DNA of 64,000 nucleotides from Bradyrhizobium diazoefficiens (GCF_018131015.1 NZ_JAFCJJ010000023.1:1-64000), one strand, 5' to 3'. Shown: positions 26,482-35,963, numbered from the stretch's first letter. The notes: generated by a model from the sequence alone, not told the origin. Numbers and translations are program-made.

Positions 26482-28308
26482 CTACTCCACCGTTACCGAT
26501 TTCGCGAGATTGCGCGGCTGGTCGACGTCGGTGCCCATGACCACGGCGGTATGATAGGCGAGCAGTTGCACCGGGATGGCATAGACCATGGACGTGAAGG
26601 CTGCCGCCATGTCAGGCATCACGATGGTGACGAGGGAATCGACGGTGGCCTCCTGCGCACCCCGGGCATCCGTCATCAGGATGATGTTGCCGCCGCGGGC
26701 GGCGACCTCTTGCATGTTCGAGACGGTCTTCTCGAACACCCGGTCATGGGGCGCGATGACGACGACAGGCATGGTCTCGTCGATCAGCGCGATCGGGCCG
26801 TGCTTGAGCTCGCCGGCGGCGTAGCCCTCGGCGTGGATATAGGAGATCTCCTTCAGCTTCAGCGCGCCCTCGAGCGCCAGCGGAAAGCTGGTGCCGCGGC
26901 CGAGATAGAGCACGTCGCTGGACTTGGCGATCCGATGCGCCAGCTTTTCGATCTGCAACTCGGTGGTGAGCGCGTCCGACATCAGGCGCGGGATCTCGAC
27001 GAGGCCGTGCACGAGCTTGGTCTCGTCCGCCTCGGACAATTCCCCGCGGGCCCTGCCGGCCGCGATGGCAAGGTTCGCCAGCACCATGAGCTGGCAGGTG
27101 AAAGCCTTGGTCGAGGCGACGCCGATCTCGGGTCCGGCGAGCGTCTGCAGCACGGTTTCGCTCTCGCGCGCGATCGTGGAGGTGGCGACGTTGACCACGG
27201 CAACCGTGTGCACGCCCTCCGCCTTGGCATAGCGCAGCGCGGCCAGCGTATCGGCCGTTTCGCCCGATTGCGAGATGAAGATCGCCAGATCGCCCTTGCG
27301 CAGGGGCGCCTCGCGATAGCGAAATTCGGAGGCGACATCGACCTCGACCGGCACGCGCGCAAAGCGCTCGAACCAGTATTTCGCGACGAAGCCGGCATAG
27401 CTCGCCGTGCCGCAGGCGGTGATGTTGATGCGCTGGATCGCCTTGAAGTCGAACGGCAGCTCGACCGGCAGCGCGACGCGCTCGGTCGCCATGTCGACAT
27501 AGCGCGCCAGCGTGTGGCCGACCACTTCCGGCTGCTCGTGGATCTCCTTGGCCATGAAGTGGCGGTAGTTGGCCTTGTCGACCAGCGAGCTCGAGGCAGC
27601 AAGCTTGATCTTGTCGCGACGGACGGCGTGGCCGTCCTTGTCGAAGATCGCGGCGCTGTTGTGGGTCAGCACGACCCAGTCGCCGTCCTCGAGATAGGTG
27701 ATCGTATCTGTGAACGGGCCGAGCGCAATCGCATCCGAGCCGAGATACATCTCGCCGTCGCCAAAACCGATCGCAAGCGGCGGGCCGTTGCGCGCGCCGA
27801 TCATCAGATCATCGTCGCCGGCGAAGATGAAGCCGAGCGCAAACGCACCGCGCAGCCGTCCCAGCGCCAGCTTCACGGCCTCGACCGGCTTGTTGCCACG
27901 CTTGAGCAGATCGTCGACGAGGTGCAGGACAATCTCGGTGTCGGTTTCGGTGCGGAACACCGCGCCGTTCTTCTCCAGCTCCTCGCGCAGCTCGCGGAAA
28001 TTCTCGATGATGCCGTTGTGCACGACGGCGAGGCGCTCGGTCGCATGCGGATGCGCGTTGTTCTCGGTCGGCCTGCCATGGGTGGCCCAGCGGGTGTGGC
28101 CGATGCCGGTGGTGCCCTGCAGCGGCTTCTCGCGCAGCCGGCTCTCCAGGTTCTTCAGCTTGCCCTCGGCGCGGCGGCGCTCGAGCTGGCCTCCCTCGAG
28201 CGTGGCGACGCCCGCGGAGTCGTAGCCGCGATACTCGAGACGTTTGAGCGAATCCACCAATTGCTCTGCAACCGGCTCGCGCCCGAGAATGCCGACAATA
28301 CCGCACAT
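26482..28308 (-). CDS. glmS: glucosamine-6-phosphate synthase GlmS
   Basis: 608-residue L-glutamine:fructose-6-phosphate aminotransferase, the entry step to UDP-GlcNAc. The start at 28308 gives MCGIVGILG, so that Cys becomes the N-terminal nucleophile after Met removal; a start three codons upstream would block this. The glutaminase half has GHTRWATHG and HNGIIENF; two SIS isomerase domains follow (ACGTASYAG, ISQSGETADTLAAL, GRGTSFPLALEGALKLKEIS, LKHGPIALID); and the protein ends DVDQPRNLAKSVTVE as in all GlmS. No ribozyme is expected in this phylum and none was seen. Its product feeds glmU and indirectly PgaC and peptidoglycan. Confidence 0.97.
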   Translation of the reverse strand: MCGIVGILGREPVAEQLVDSLKRLEYRGYDSAGVATLEGGQLERRRAEGKLKNLESRLREKPLQGTTGIGHTRWATHGRPTENNAHPHATERLAVVHNGIIENFRELREELEKNGAVFRTETDTEIVLHLVDDLLKRGNKPVEAVKLALGRLRGAFALGFIFAGDDDLMIGARNGPPLAIGFGDGEMYLGSDAIALGPFTDTITYLEDGDWVVLTHNSAAIFDKDGHAVRRDKIKLAASSSLVDKANYRHFMAKEIHEQPEVVGHTLARYVDMATERVALPVELPFDFKAIQRINITACGTASYAGFVAKYWFERFARVPVEVDVASEFRYREAPLRKGDLAIFISQSGETADTLAALRYAKAEGVHTVAVVNVATSTIARESETVLQTLAGPEIGVASTKAFTCQLMVLANLAIAAGRARGELSEADETKLVHGLVEIPRLMSDALTTELQIEKLAHRIAKSSDVLYLGRGTSFPLALEGALKLKEISYIHAEGYAAGELKHGPIALIDETMPVVVIAPHDRVFEKTVSNMQEVAARGGNIILMTDARGAQEATVDSLVTIVMPDMAAAFTSMVYAIPVQLLAYHTAVVMGTDVDQPRNLAKSVTVE

Positions 28309-28529
28309 GCGGATCAATATCCCCCAAATCGTCGAAAAATCGCCTGAACGACGCGCTCAGTTTTTAGCGAAATTCGCAAGGAACCAGATACTCAAGAATT
28401 ATGACCGATTGAGACAGCATCCGGTGACAGCAGGCGCGGCCTGCGTCGATGTGGCTGGCCTTTAACCGCGCGCGTTAACTCGTTGTCAACATGTTTGGCC
28501 AACGATTTCCGTCCAGGAGATCAGGCTTC

Positions 28530-28745
28530 ATGAAGGGCTCATCCAACCGCAAGGGTCTGTCGTCGATGTCGCTGCGCGCCAGCGAAACCACCGGCACGAA
28601 CCTCGCCCATTGGCCGCCGCCCCAGCGCGGCAAGGAAAACAAGCCGGTCTTCACCAGACATCCGCGAGACGAGCCGGCCAAGCGGGCCAAGCCGCGAGGC
28701 TGGCGCCTGACGCGCGCGATCTTCTCGGAATTTTCCGATGACTGA
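28530..28745 (+). CDS. small basic protein of unknown function
   Basis: 71 residues, not recognised. It is rich in Arg, Lys and Ser (SSNRKGLSSMSLRASETTG, HPRDEPAKRAKPRGWRL) and has no membrane segment. The ATG at 28530 has a good AGGAGA site at 28515-28520, nine bases away, which supports translation. It lies divergently from glmS and converges on glmU with a 10-base gap. The basic composition would suit a nucleic-acid or ribosome contact, but that is a guess. Confidence 0.5.
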   Translation: MKGSSNRKGLSSMSLRASETTGTNLAHWPPPQRGKENKPVFTRHPRDEPAKRAKPRGWRLTRAIFSEFSDD

Positions 28746-28755
28746 ATAGCGCCCC

Positions 28756-30123
28756 TTATTTCTCCGACTGCTTTTCAGCCTTCCTGGCGCCCGACTTCAT
28801 CTCGCGGTAGCGCGCCGCGCCGCCTTCGCGGATGGTCTGCGGACTGCGCTCCAGCGCCATCGCATCGTCAGGCACGTCGCGCGTGATCACCGAGCCGGAG
28901 CCGATATAGGCGCCCTTGCCGATCTTCACGGGCGCGACCAGCGAGGAATTGGTGCCGACGAAGGCGCCCTGCCCGATGATGGTCTTGTGCTTCTTGAAGC
29001 CGTCATAGTTGCAGGTGATGGTGCCGGCGCCGATGTTGGAATTGGCGCCGATCGTGGCGTCGCCGATGTAGGAGAGATGGTTGACCTTGACGCCGGCCTC
29101 CAGCGTCGCAGCCTTGGTCTCGACGAAATTGCCGATCCGCGCGCCGTCGCCGAGCGAAGTGCCGGGACGCAGCCGCGCATAGGGGCCGATCGAGACGTTC
29201 TTGCCAAGCGTGGTCTCGACGACGTGCGAGAACGCGTGGATCACCGTGCCGTCGGCGATCGAGACGCCCGGGCCGATCACGACGAACGGCTCGATGGTGA
29301 CGTCCTTGCCGAACACGGTGTCGGCGGCGAGGTAAACGGTCTCGGGCGCGATCAGGGTGACGCCGGCCTCCATCGCCGCCTTGCGCAGGCGCGCCTGCAT
29401 CACCGCTTCGGCCTCGGCCAGTTGCGCCTTGGTGTTGATGCCGCGCACTTCGTCCTCGCTGGTTTCGATCACCTTGGACTCCCATCCGTTGTCGCGGACG
29501 ATGCCGACCGCATCCGTCAGATAATATTCGCCCTTGGAATTGGCATTGCCGATCCTGTCCAGGACCTGGAGCGCGCGGCGCCCGTCAATCGCCATCACGC
29601 CGGCATTGCACAGGTCGATCCTGCGCTCCGCCTCGCTGGCATCGGCCTGCTCGCGGATCGCGACAAGGCGGTCGCCCTCGACGATGAAACGGCCGTAGCC
29701 GGTGGGATCGGCGGCGCGAAAGCCGAGCGCGGCGATCGCCGCGCCCTTTTCGAGCGGCTCACGCAGCCGCGCGAAGGTCTCGGCCGAGATCAGCGGCGTG
29801 TCGCCGAACACGATCAGGAGGTCGTCGACGCCTCGTGCAATCGCCTCGCGCGCCGCCAGCACCGCATGCGCTGTTCCGAGGCGCTCCGCCTGCACGAAGG
29901 TCAGCGCATCGGGGCGGATCCGCTTCGCCTCGTCGGCGACCTTCTGGTGGTCGGGCCCGATCACGACGGCGAGCGAGGTGCCGGTTCCCTGCGGCGTGGC
30001 GGCGAGCACATGGGCGAGGAGTGTCTGGCCCGCAACCGGATGCAGCACTTTCGGCAGGCTCGATCGCATGCGGGTGCCTTCGCCGGCGGCGAGCACGATC
30101 GTGAGGCTGGAACGGGCGGTCAT
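28756..30123 (-). CDS. glmU: bifunctional GlmU uridyltransferase/acetyltransferase
   Basis: 455-residue enzyme that acetylates glucosamine-1-phosphate and couples it to UTP, giving UDP-GlcNAc. The N-terminal pyrophosphorylase has VLAAGEGTRMRSSLPKVLHP and GDTPLISAETF; the EVRGINTKAQLAEAE linker follows; and the C-terminal half is a left-handed beta-helix of hexapeptide repeats with the acetyltransferase signature HLSYIGDATIGANSNIGAGT and CNYDGFKKHKT. Length equals the family norm. The tail ends in a short Lys/Glu-rich extension. It shares the pathway with glmS on the same strand. Confidence 0.97.
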   Translation of the reverse strand: MTARSSLTIVLAAGEGTRMRSSLPKVLHPVAGQTLLAHVLAATPQGTGTSLAVVIGPDHQKVADEAKRIRPDALTFVQAERLGTAHAVLAAREAIARGVDDLLIVFGDTPLISAETFARLREPLEKGAAIAALGFRAADPTGYGRFIVEGDRLVAIREQADASEAERRIDLCNAGVMAIDGRRALQVLDRIGNANSKGEYYLTDAVGIVRDNGWESKVIETSEDEVRGINTKAQLAEAEAVMQARLRKAAMEAGVTLIAPETVYLAADTVFGKDVTIEPFVVIGPGVSIADGTVIHAFSHVVETTLGKNVSIGPYARLRPGTSLGDGARIGNFVETKAATLEAGVKVNHLSYIGDATIGANSNIGAGTITCNYDGFKKHKTIIGQGAFVGTNSSLVAPVKIGKGAYIGSGSVITRDVPDDAMALERSPQTIREGGAARYREMKSGARKAEKQSEK

Positions 30124-30299
30124 CGAAATCCTGTCAAATACGGCCGAATCGGATAGGTATCGGCGATCGGCTGAAGTCCCCTGTGGACACCCGCCTTGCT
30201 ACCCCCGCAAACGCCCGGAATTCAAGTCTGGGGCCCTTTTCCTGTTAATGTTCCCTGGGTGATTCGGGGAGCCCGACAGGGGCTGGGCACGTAACGTTC

Positions 30300-31664
30300 A
30301 TGGCAAAGGATTCCGACCCACTGGCGGATGCCTTCGGCGACAGGGAAACTGGCGGGCTGTTCTCCGGATTCTTGGCCGAGGAAAGCACGTTCGATCGCCG
30401 CATGCTGTGGCGGCTGGGAACGTGGGGTGTCGCCGCCGTCGGTGCCGTCGTGATTGCGGTGATGGCCAACCAGGCCCAGCTCGGCTGGCGGCGCGACCAG
30501 GTCGCATCGGTCGATCTCTCGCGCCAGGCCGACCGGCTGCAGTTGCTGACCAAGGAGAGCCAGAACGAGGCCCGCCGGCTCGCTGCCGCCATCGAGACGC
30601 TGAACAGCGACCGCGACCGGCTCTATGCGCGTGTCACGGTGCTCGAACAGGGGCTGGATTCCGCCACCGGCGCCATTGCCAGGCAGAACGGCTCGCAACC
30701 TCAGGCCGCTGCGCCGAAGCCGCAGGACGCACCCGACGCGCCGGCCGCGGCGCCCAGCGTCGCACCGGTTGCCTCGCTGCCGGTTGCATCCAGCGACAAG
30801 CCGCGCGCAACCACGGCAAAGGACACCGTCAAGGACGCCGCGAAGGAGCCGCCGAGCCCTGCGCCCCAGAGTGCGGCCGCCGCCTCGCTGGTCGCGCACG
30901 CGCCGGCAACGACGTCGGCACTGCCGATGCTTCCGCTGCTGCCGTCCAAGTCGATCATGGCGGCGACGGAGTCCGCCACATCCAAACCTGTTGAGCCCGA
31001 CACAGCAGAGAAGACGCCGGAGCCGGCCGAGCCGCTGCCCGCCCCGACCGAAATCGCCGCCGTCCCGCCCAGGCCGACGGACGCGGCCGAAAGCGAGGCT
31101 CCCGCGATCGCGGTCGCGGTCCAGCAGACTCATTTTGCGATCGACCTCGGCAGCGCCAACACGATCGACGGCCTGCGCGCGATCTGGCGCGGGGTGATCA
31201 AGTCCAGTCCGGAGATTGCGACGCTGCGTCCGATCATCATGATCAGGGAAGCCAGCACCGGCTCCGGCATGCAGCTCCGCCTCGGCGCCGGCCCGCTGGT
31301 CAACGCCGCCGTTGCGGCAACGCTCTGCGCAGGCCTCGCCGAGAAATATCGGCGCTGCGACACCACCGTGTTCGACGGTCAGCGCCTGTCGATGCGCGAC
31401 GGCCCGGAAAAAGGGCAAGCGAAGTCTCAGAACCGGATGCCTGCAAAGACGCAGGACAGGATTCAAGAGAACGGCCCGGAGAAGAGCCAGGACACCGCGC
31501 CGCAAGCCGAGACGGCGCCCACCGCCAAGCCGGACAAGCCACGCAAGAGCTCATCCAAGCGCAGCAAGCGCGATGAGTCCGCGCCCGCGACGGCCCAGGT
31601 CGCGACGGCCAAACCGGAGACGGCTACGTCGGGATCGACGCTGTCATCGTTCTTCAGGCGATAG
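30300..31664 (+). CDS. single-pass envelope protein with C-terminal SPOR-like segment
   Basis: 454 residues, function not recognised. The N-terminal 38 residues are cytoplasmic, then one membrane helix (TWGVAAVGAVVIAVMANQAQ), then a coiled-coil stretch (QADRLQLLTKESQNEARRLA to VTVLEQGL). A long Ala/Pro/Lys/Thr-rich linker follows (about 120-270). A compact segment (FAIDLGSANTIDGLRAIW, RPIIMIREASTGSGMQLRLG, AGPLVNAAVAATLCAGL) has the beta-alpha-beta look of SPOR peptidoglycan-binding domains. The tail is again low complexity and basic. A role at the cell wall is plausible but inferred. Confidence 0.65.
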   Translation: MAKDSDPLADAFGDRETGGLFSGFLAEESTFDRRMLWRLGTWGVAAVGAVVIAVMANQAQLGWRRDQVASVDLSRQADRLQLLTKESQNEARRLAAAIETLNSDRDRLYARVTVLEQGLDSATGAIARQNGSQPQAAAPKPQDAPDAPAAAPSVAPVASLPVASSDKPRATTAKDTVKDAAKEPPSPAPQSAAAASLVAHAPATTSALPMLPLLPSKSIMAATESATSKPVEPDTAEKTPEPAEPLPAPTEIAAVPPRPTDAAESEAPAIAVAVQQTHFAIDLGSANTIDGLRAIWRGVIKSSPEIATLRPIIMIREASTGSGMQLRLGAGPLVNAAVAATLCAGLAEKYRRCDTTVFDGQRLSMRDGPEKGQAKSQNRMPAKTQDRIQENGPEKSQDTAPQAETAPTAKPDKPRKSSSKRSKRDESAPATAQVATAKPETATSGSTLSSFFRR

Positions 31665-31971
31665 AATCTGCGCGCGACTTCACAGTTCGTGAATTGGAAT
31701 TCCTGGCGCACGCGTGCGCGCGGCATCCGTCTCAGCGGCATCCGTCTCAAATGTGTCCGGCCCGTACACATTTCTGCCGAACAGCTCGACTATTGAACGG
31801 CTGCGCGATCGCAACTCCCTTCCTGTTTGCGGCATCCTGAAACGCATTCGCTCCCGGCGCACATCTCCTGCGCGCAATGCGGTCGGACTCGTGCGGCTGA
31901 AACGGCGAGAGGTCTGGCATGATCCGTGCTTGGTATTGTCGCGTCGAGAAAATGTGCGAAGGTTCATACTG
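31665..31971. other. intergenic region before the acyltransferase
   Basis: About 300 bases without a supported gene. It contains a tandem 13-base direct repeat, GGCATCCGTCTCA at 31722-31734 and 31737-31749, and is less GC-rich than its neighbours. An open frame continuous with the acyltransferase crosses it but has no family-like sequence. The acyltransferase promoter should lie here; no clear hexamers were identified. Confidence 0.5.
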
Positions 31972-33057
31972 ATGTCACTTGCGCCGGTTGCGTTGAGCGG
32001 CAAACGCATTGCGTTCCTGGATACTGCCCGCGCTGTCGCGGCCCTGGCCGTGTTGTTCCAGCACTCGCTTGAAGGGGCAGGCCTCGTTTCACTCACCAAG
32101 CAGGGACTCGGCCAGACCGTCCTCAATTTCGGCGAGGTCGGCGTGCTCGTGTTCTTTCTGGTGAGCGGGTTCATCATCCCGGCGAGCCTGGAGAAGATCA
32201 GGAACCAGGCTGAATTCTGGCGCCGAAGGGCGCTGCGCATCTATCCGCTCTATTTCGCCGTCATGGTGACGAACCTCATCCTCGGCTGGCTGGTGTATCA
32301 CACCCAGGCACAAGCGGCATGGAAGCTGCTGCCCCATCTCGTTTTCATTCAAACCTGGATCAACTTCCCGAACTACGTCGGCGGCTCGTGGACGCTGTTC
32401 ATCGAGCTGATCTGGTACGTGATCTTCGCGATGCTGTTCGCGATGGGGATCAACAAGCGGCATCCGCTGGCGCTGATCGTTCCGCTGCTGCTGTTCGTCG
32501 CCATCGAGGGCGCGGCGCTCGCCGTCGGCGTCAGGGTTCCCTTCGGCAAGCTCGGCCTCTTGATGTGCTGCTTTCTCGGCCTGCTCGCGTTCCGCTACAA
32601 GAGCGGCGAGATCACGCAGAACCTTTTCCTTGCAATTGCGGTCGCCTATGTCGCCGCAATCTTCGTCGGCCTCTTCATCGGTTTCCATGTCTTTCCGAAC
32701 GAGAGCGAGACCGCGCCGAACTTCCCATGCGTCGCCATGTCCTGGGCGCTCGGCTTTGCAGCCTTCTTCGCGCTGTATTCCCTCGAGATCAGCCACCCCT
32801 GGATGTCGTTCGTCGGCGTAATCAGCTATTCGATCTATCTCGTCCACGCCCCGATCCTGCACCTTTTCGAGCTGACGAAGCTCGGCAGCGTGGTGTTTCT
32901 CGGCGCGGTATGGACGACGACGCTGCTGGTGTCCGCGTTCACCTACAAGACGATCGAGAAGCCCTTCATGGACCTGGGCAAGGGAAAGCGGCCGATGCGC
33001 GGCGTCCGCACCTCGCCGGCCGACGCGCGATCGCCAACTGCGGAAACTGCGGGGTGA
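31972..33057 (+). CDS. acyltransferase family 3 (OafA/NodX-type) membrane protein
   Basis: 361-residue integral membrane acyltransferase of the AT3 family, which O-acylates exported sugars such as polysaccharides, lipopolysaccharide or lipochitooligosaccharides. The N terminus KRIAFLDTARAVAALAVLFQHS carries the catalytic His region of the family; GVLVFFLVSGFIIPASLEK and FWRRRALRIYPLYFAVM are the next conserved blocks, containing the RRxxRIYP motif. About ten hydrophobic helices follow. The ATG at 31972 was chosen since the upstream frame is not family-like. Its position upstream of the ndv locus suggests an envelope or secreted glycan acceptor, possibly the beta-glucan; the acceptor is unproven. 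Confidence 0.85.
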   Translation: MSLAPVALSGKRIAFLDTARAVAALAVLFQHSLEGAGLVSLTKQGLGQTVLNFGEVGVLVFFLVSGFIIPASLEKIRNQAEFWRRRALRIYPLYFAVMVTNLILGWLVYHTQAQAAWKLLPHLVFIQTWINFPNYVGGSWTLFIELIWYVIFAMLFAMGINKRHPLALIVPLLLFVAIEGAALAVGVRVPFGKLGLLMCCFLGLLAFRYKSGEITQNLFLAIAVAYVAAIFVGLFIGFHVFPNESETAPNFPCVAMSWALGFAAFFALYSLEISHPWMSFVGVISYSIYLVHAPILHLFELTKLGSVVFLGAVWTTTLLVSAFTYKTIEKPFMDLGKGKRPMRGVRTSPADARSPTAETAG

Positions 33058-33140
33058 GGCGCCAATTGTCCTGGTGAAGGCGCCGGATAACCTGCCCCTT
33101 CCCTGTTGCCCCCGTCCGCCTTCGCGACCATATTGCCGCC

Positions 33141-33521
33141 ATGACGAAAAAGCCCTTCCGCCTCACGCCCTACCAGGTCCAGTTCCTTATCGTCGTCGGC
33201 TTCGCGGCCGTCGGCTATGCGCTCTACCTGCGCTACCTTGGAATCGAGAATTCGACGGTCGGGCTCGCCTGCGACGCCGGCCTTCAGACCCCGATCTGCA
33301 AGGCGCGCTCGGTCTCGACCGTGCTGTTCAAGAATTCGGTGTTCGGCATCGTCGCGCTGGTGGTGGCGGCGCTGAACCTGATGCGGCCGTCGATCGTGCT
33401 GCTGACCGTCGGCGTCATCGCCGCAGGCCTTGGCATCGTGCTCTACAACGCCGTGCTCTCGGGCCTGGCGATCGGCCTGCTCATCCTTGGCTTTGCTCGG
33501 CCCGCGCCCGCCACAGCGTGA
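33141..33521 (+). CDS. small four-helix membrane protein
   Basis: 126 residues, function not recognised. Four hydrophobic helices are visible (FLIVVGFAAVGYALYLRYL, VFGIVALVVAALNLM, PSIVLLTVGVIAAGLGIVLY, AVLSGLAIGLLILGFA). A loop with two cysteines (LACDAGLQTPICKAR) follows the first helix. The paired cysteines recall disulphide-exchanging membrane proteins such as VKOR, but the spacing does not match well. Its 3' end overlaps the 3' end of the convergent ndvC by 41 bases, so the two transcripts would be antisense there. Confidence 0.6.
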   Translation: MTKKPFRLTPYQVQFLIVVGFAAVGYALYLRYLGIENSTVGLACDAGLQTPICKARSVSTVLFKNSVFGIVALVVAALNLMRPSIVLLTVGVIAAGLGIVLYNAVLSGLAIGLLILGFARPAPATA

Positions 33522-35145
33522 GCGCGAACAACAGGTATATGGTGCAGGTCCACAGCGACTGCCAGTTCTCCCGACCCTCATTGATAAGCGTGTAGATCGC
33601 TCCGAGCGCGAGCAGGCCGGCGAACACCGATTCCGCGATCGGACGCACGCCGACCTGCGGCCGGTTCAGCATCAGGATCGCGAATGGCACCACCGCCATC
33701 GTCAGCGCCGCGTAGGGAAAATCGTGGTAGCGCGGGTCGAACACGAAGACGAGCACGGTCTGCGTCGCGATCACCGCTGTCACCGCCAGCGTCAGGCCGA
33801 GCACAGCGGTGAGCTTCGACCATTTGCGGCCTTCCCGCGGGCCGAGCAGATCGAGAAAGGACGGAAGGCTGCGGCCGATGACGAGTGCTTGCGCGCAGAA
33901 GATCGGCGACAAAATCCCGGCTAGCAGCAACGCGCCCCATTTCAGCCAGCCGCCGATGCCGTAGCTCTCATAGTACATCTTGTCGGCGCCGACCCCGAGC
34001 AGGACGCCGGCCGTCGTCGCCGCGATGGCGACGCCGAACCAGGTGGAGACACGCGGCGTCCAGGGCCGCCTGCGCAGCGTGATGAGCGCGACCGCGAACA
34101 CCAGCACGCTGAGCCCCATGCCCGCGCCCATGTACCATTTCCAGTACGGGAAATTGCTGATCGGCTGGCCCGGCGGATATTTCAGGTTGCGGCGGACCGA
34201 GTCGTACAGGCCCCAATAGCCGCCGACGGTGCCTTCGAGCTTGCGCTTCCACGGCTGGTCGTAGGATTCGATCAGGTTGACGCGGAACTTCTGTGCCTTG
34301 GCGAGGCCCAGGACTTCGGAAACCACGCGCGCCTGGTTGGTCCTTGACGGCAGCGCGCCGTCGCGCATACGCCCCTCGCTCGGCCAGCCGGTCTCGCCGA
34401 TCAGGATCTCCTTGCCGGGAAAGGCCACCGCCATGCGCTCGCGGATCGCCTCCACATGGGCGGCAGCGAATTTCGCGCGCACCGGGAAATCCTCCCAATA
34501 GGGCAGGATATGAATCGTGACGAAGTCGACGGCCTCGTAGATCTCGCGGTTCTTCAGCCAATATTCCCAGACATCGGCGTAGGTGACGGGCACGCTGACC
34601 TGGGCCTTCACAGAGCGGATGATGGAGACGAGATCGGCCGTCGTCATCTCGCCGCGCAGCAGCACCTCGTTGCCGACGATCACGGTCGTGATGATCTCGG
34701 GAAATTCCTTGGTGAGGCGGACGGCGAGCGCGGCCTGCTCGAGGTTCTTGCTGCGGTTGCTGGAGAGCCAGATGCCCTGCAGCACCTTCAGCCCGCCGAT
34801 CCTGGCCGCGATCGCCGGCACCTGGTCGAGCCCGTTCTCCATCGAATAGGTGCGGACGCAGCCAGTGATCTCCTTCAACTGGCGCAGGTCCTGCTCGATC
34901 TGATCGGCCTCGATATGGGTCCACGCGTTCAGCGGCGTCTGCTCGCCGCGGAACGGCGCATAGGAAACGCATTGGACCTTGTCATTCGGATCGATCGGCG
35001 CGCGGGCGAGCGTGATCGGCGTGGCCAGCCACCACCACACGGCAGCAATCGCACCCAGGGAGACGAGCAAGAGCGCCAGTGGCGTACGAAGAGAAATCGG
35101 TTCCGTCCTCCGCGAAGGGCCGTCGATTACCTGCTTGCACGACAT
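33481..35145 (-). CDS. ndvC: beta-(1,6)-glucan synthesis protein NdvC
   Basis: 554-residue membrane protein matching NdvC of Bradyrhizobium japonicum, required for the beta-(1,6) linkages of cyclic beta-(1,3),(1,6)-glucans. An N-terminal helix (LALLLVSLGAIAAVWWWLA) leads to a periplasmic GH17-like domain (about 50-320). Both catalytic acids are visible: VIVGNEVLLRG near residue 158 and LIGETGWPSEGRM near 250. HILPYWEDFPV, YDQPWKRKLEGTVGGYWGLY and seven or so C-terminal helices follow. It is divergent from ndvD/ndvB. A paralogue is at 55879-57603. The symbol rests on architecture and locus order. Confidence 0.82.
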   Translation of the reverse strand: MSCKQVIDGPSRRTEPISLRTPLALLLVSLGAIAAVWWWLATPITLARAPIDPNDKVQCVSYAPFRGEQTPLNAWTHIEADQIEQDLRQLKEITGCVRTYSMENGLDQVPAIAARIGGLKVLQGIWLSSNRSKNLEQAALAVRLTKEFPEIITTVIVGNEVLLRGEMTTADLVSIIRSVKAQVSVPVTYADVWEYWLKNREIYEAVDFVTIHILPYWEDFPVRAKFAAAHVEAIRERMAVAFPGKEILIGETGWPSEGRMRDGALPSRTNQARVVSEVLGLAKAQKFRVNLIESYDQPWKRKLEGTVGGYWGLYDSVRRNLKYPPGQPISNFPYWKWYMGAGMGLSVLVFAVALITLRRRPWTPRVSTWFGVAIAATTAGVLLGVGADKMYYESYGIGGWLKWGALLLAGILSPIFCAQALVIGRSLPSFLDLLGPREGRKWSKLTAVLGLTLAVTAVIATQTVLVFVFDPRYHDFPYAALTMAVVPFAILMLNRPQVGVRPIAESVFAGLLALGAIYTLINEGRENWQSLWTCTIYLLFALTLWRARAEQSQG

Positions 35146-35369
35146 CTGCCAAGGGGGTGACGCGAAGCCGGTCCGTCCCTCCCCCGAGGAATTTAACCTA
35201 AGCCCATTCGGCCGCGGCCTAGGGTCGTGACTTTGCTGGACAAAAATCCAAATTCAGGTCATGGGACTCGGCGGGAATTTTCCGCCGCAATGGAGACCCA
35301 TTTGGACGCCATCACCGGCGCGTCCGCGGTATCCTGGCGCGGACGGTCAGCGGAGATGTTGGGGAATTC

Positions 35370-35963
35370 ATGCGGCAACGGGTGCGTCAGTCACGAAATG
35401 CGGTCCTGCGGCAGTTCGCCGCCACCTTGACCGTCTCCTGCCTTCTCCTTCTTTCCGGCCTCGGTGGCGCGTCCGCCCAGAGCGGGACACCCGCCCCCGA
35501 CCAGGGCAAGGCGGCCGCCCAGCCCGCCGACGCCGCCAAGGACGCCACCCAGAACCAGCGCCGCACCGACGAGTTCGCGGAGGCCGCCCAGGCCATCAAC
35601 GGCCCAGCCGGCAATCCCGAATGCGTCTGGCTCGGCCGGCGCGTGGTCCGGCTGATGTGGCGGGATGACCTCGATACCGCCTTCCGCCATCTCGACCTCT
35701 ACGACCGCTTCGGCTGCCCGGGCGGCCATATCCAGGCGACGTTCCGCTGCCTGACCCGCTTCGGCGGCCAGATCGATCCCAAGGTCGCCGAGACCCTGGA
35801 CAGCCGCGTGCACGCCTGCTGGATCAACCCGGCGGCACAGCCGCAGCAGGCCGCCGCAAGCGCCTCGCAGCCGCAGGCGCCGACCACGGGCAATTCGCCT
35901 GCCGCACAGCCGGCCGCAAGCCCCTCGCCCGCGGCAAGCCCTTCGCCCGCGCCCTCAAAATAG
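35370..35963 (+). CDS. ndvD: NdvD-like exported/anchored protein
   Basis: 197 residues with one N-terminal hydrophobic segment (LTVSCLLLLSGLGGASAQ) that may be a signal peptide or anchor. A central domain has four cysteines (NPECVWLGRRVVRLMWRDD, RFGCPGG, FRCLTRFGG, HACWINP) and is followed by a Pro/Ala/Ser-rich tail (SPSPAASPSPAPSK). In B. japonicum ndvD lies between ndvC and ndvB, has one membrane segment and is needed for glucan synthesis in vivo without being a synthase. Location and topology match, although this product is shorter than I recall. An upstream in-frame start is possible. Identity is therefore likely, not proven. Confidence 0.62.
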   Translation: MRQRVRQSRNAVLRQFAATLTVSCLLLLSGLGGASAQSGTPAPDQGKAAAQPADAAKDATQNQRRTDEFAEAAQAINGPAGNPECVWLGRRVVRLMWRDDLDTAFRHLDLYDRFGCPGGHIQATFRCLTRFGGQIDPKVAETLDSRVHACWINPAAQPQQAAASASQPQAPTTGNSPAAQPAASPSPAASPSPAPSK

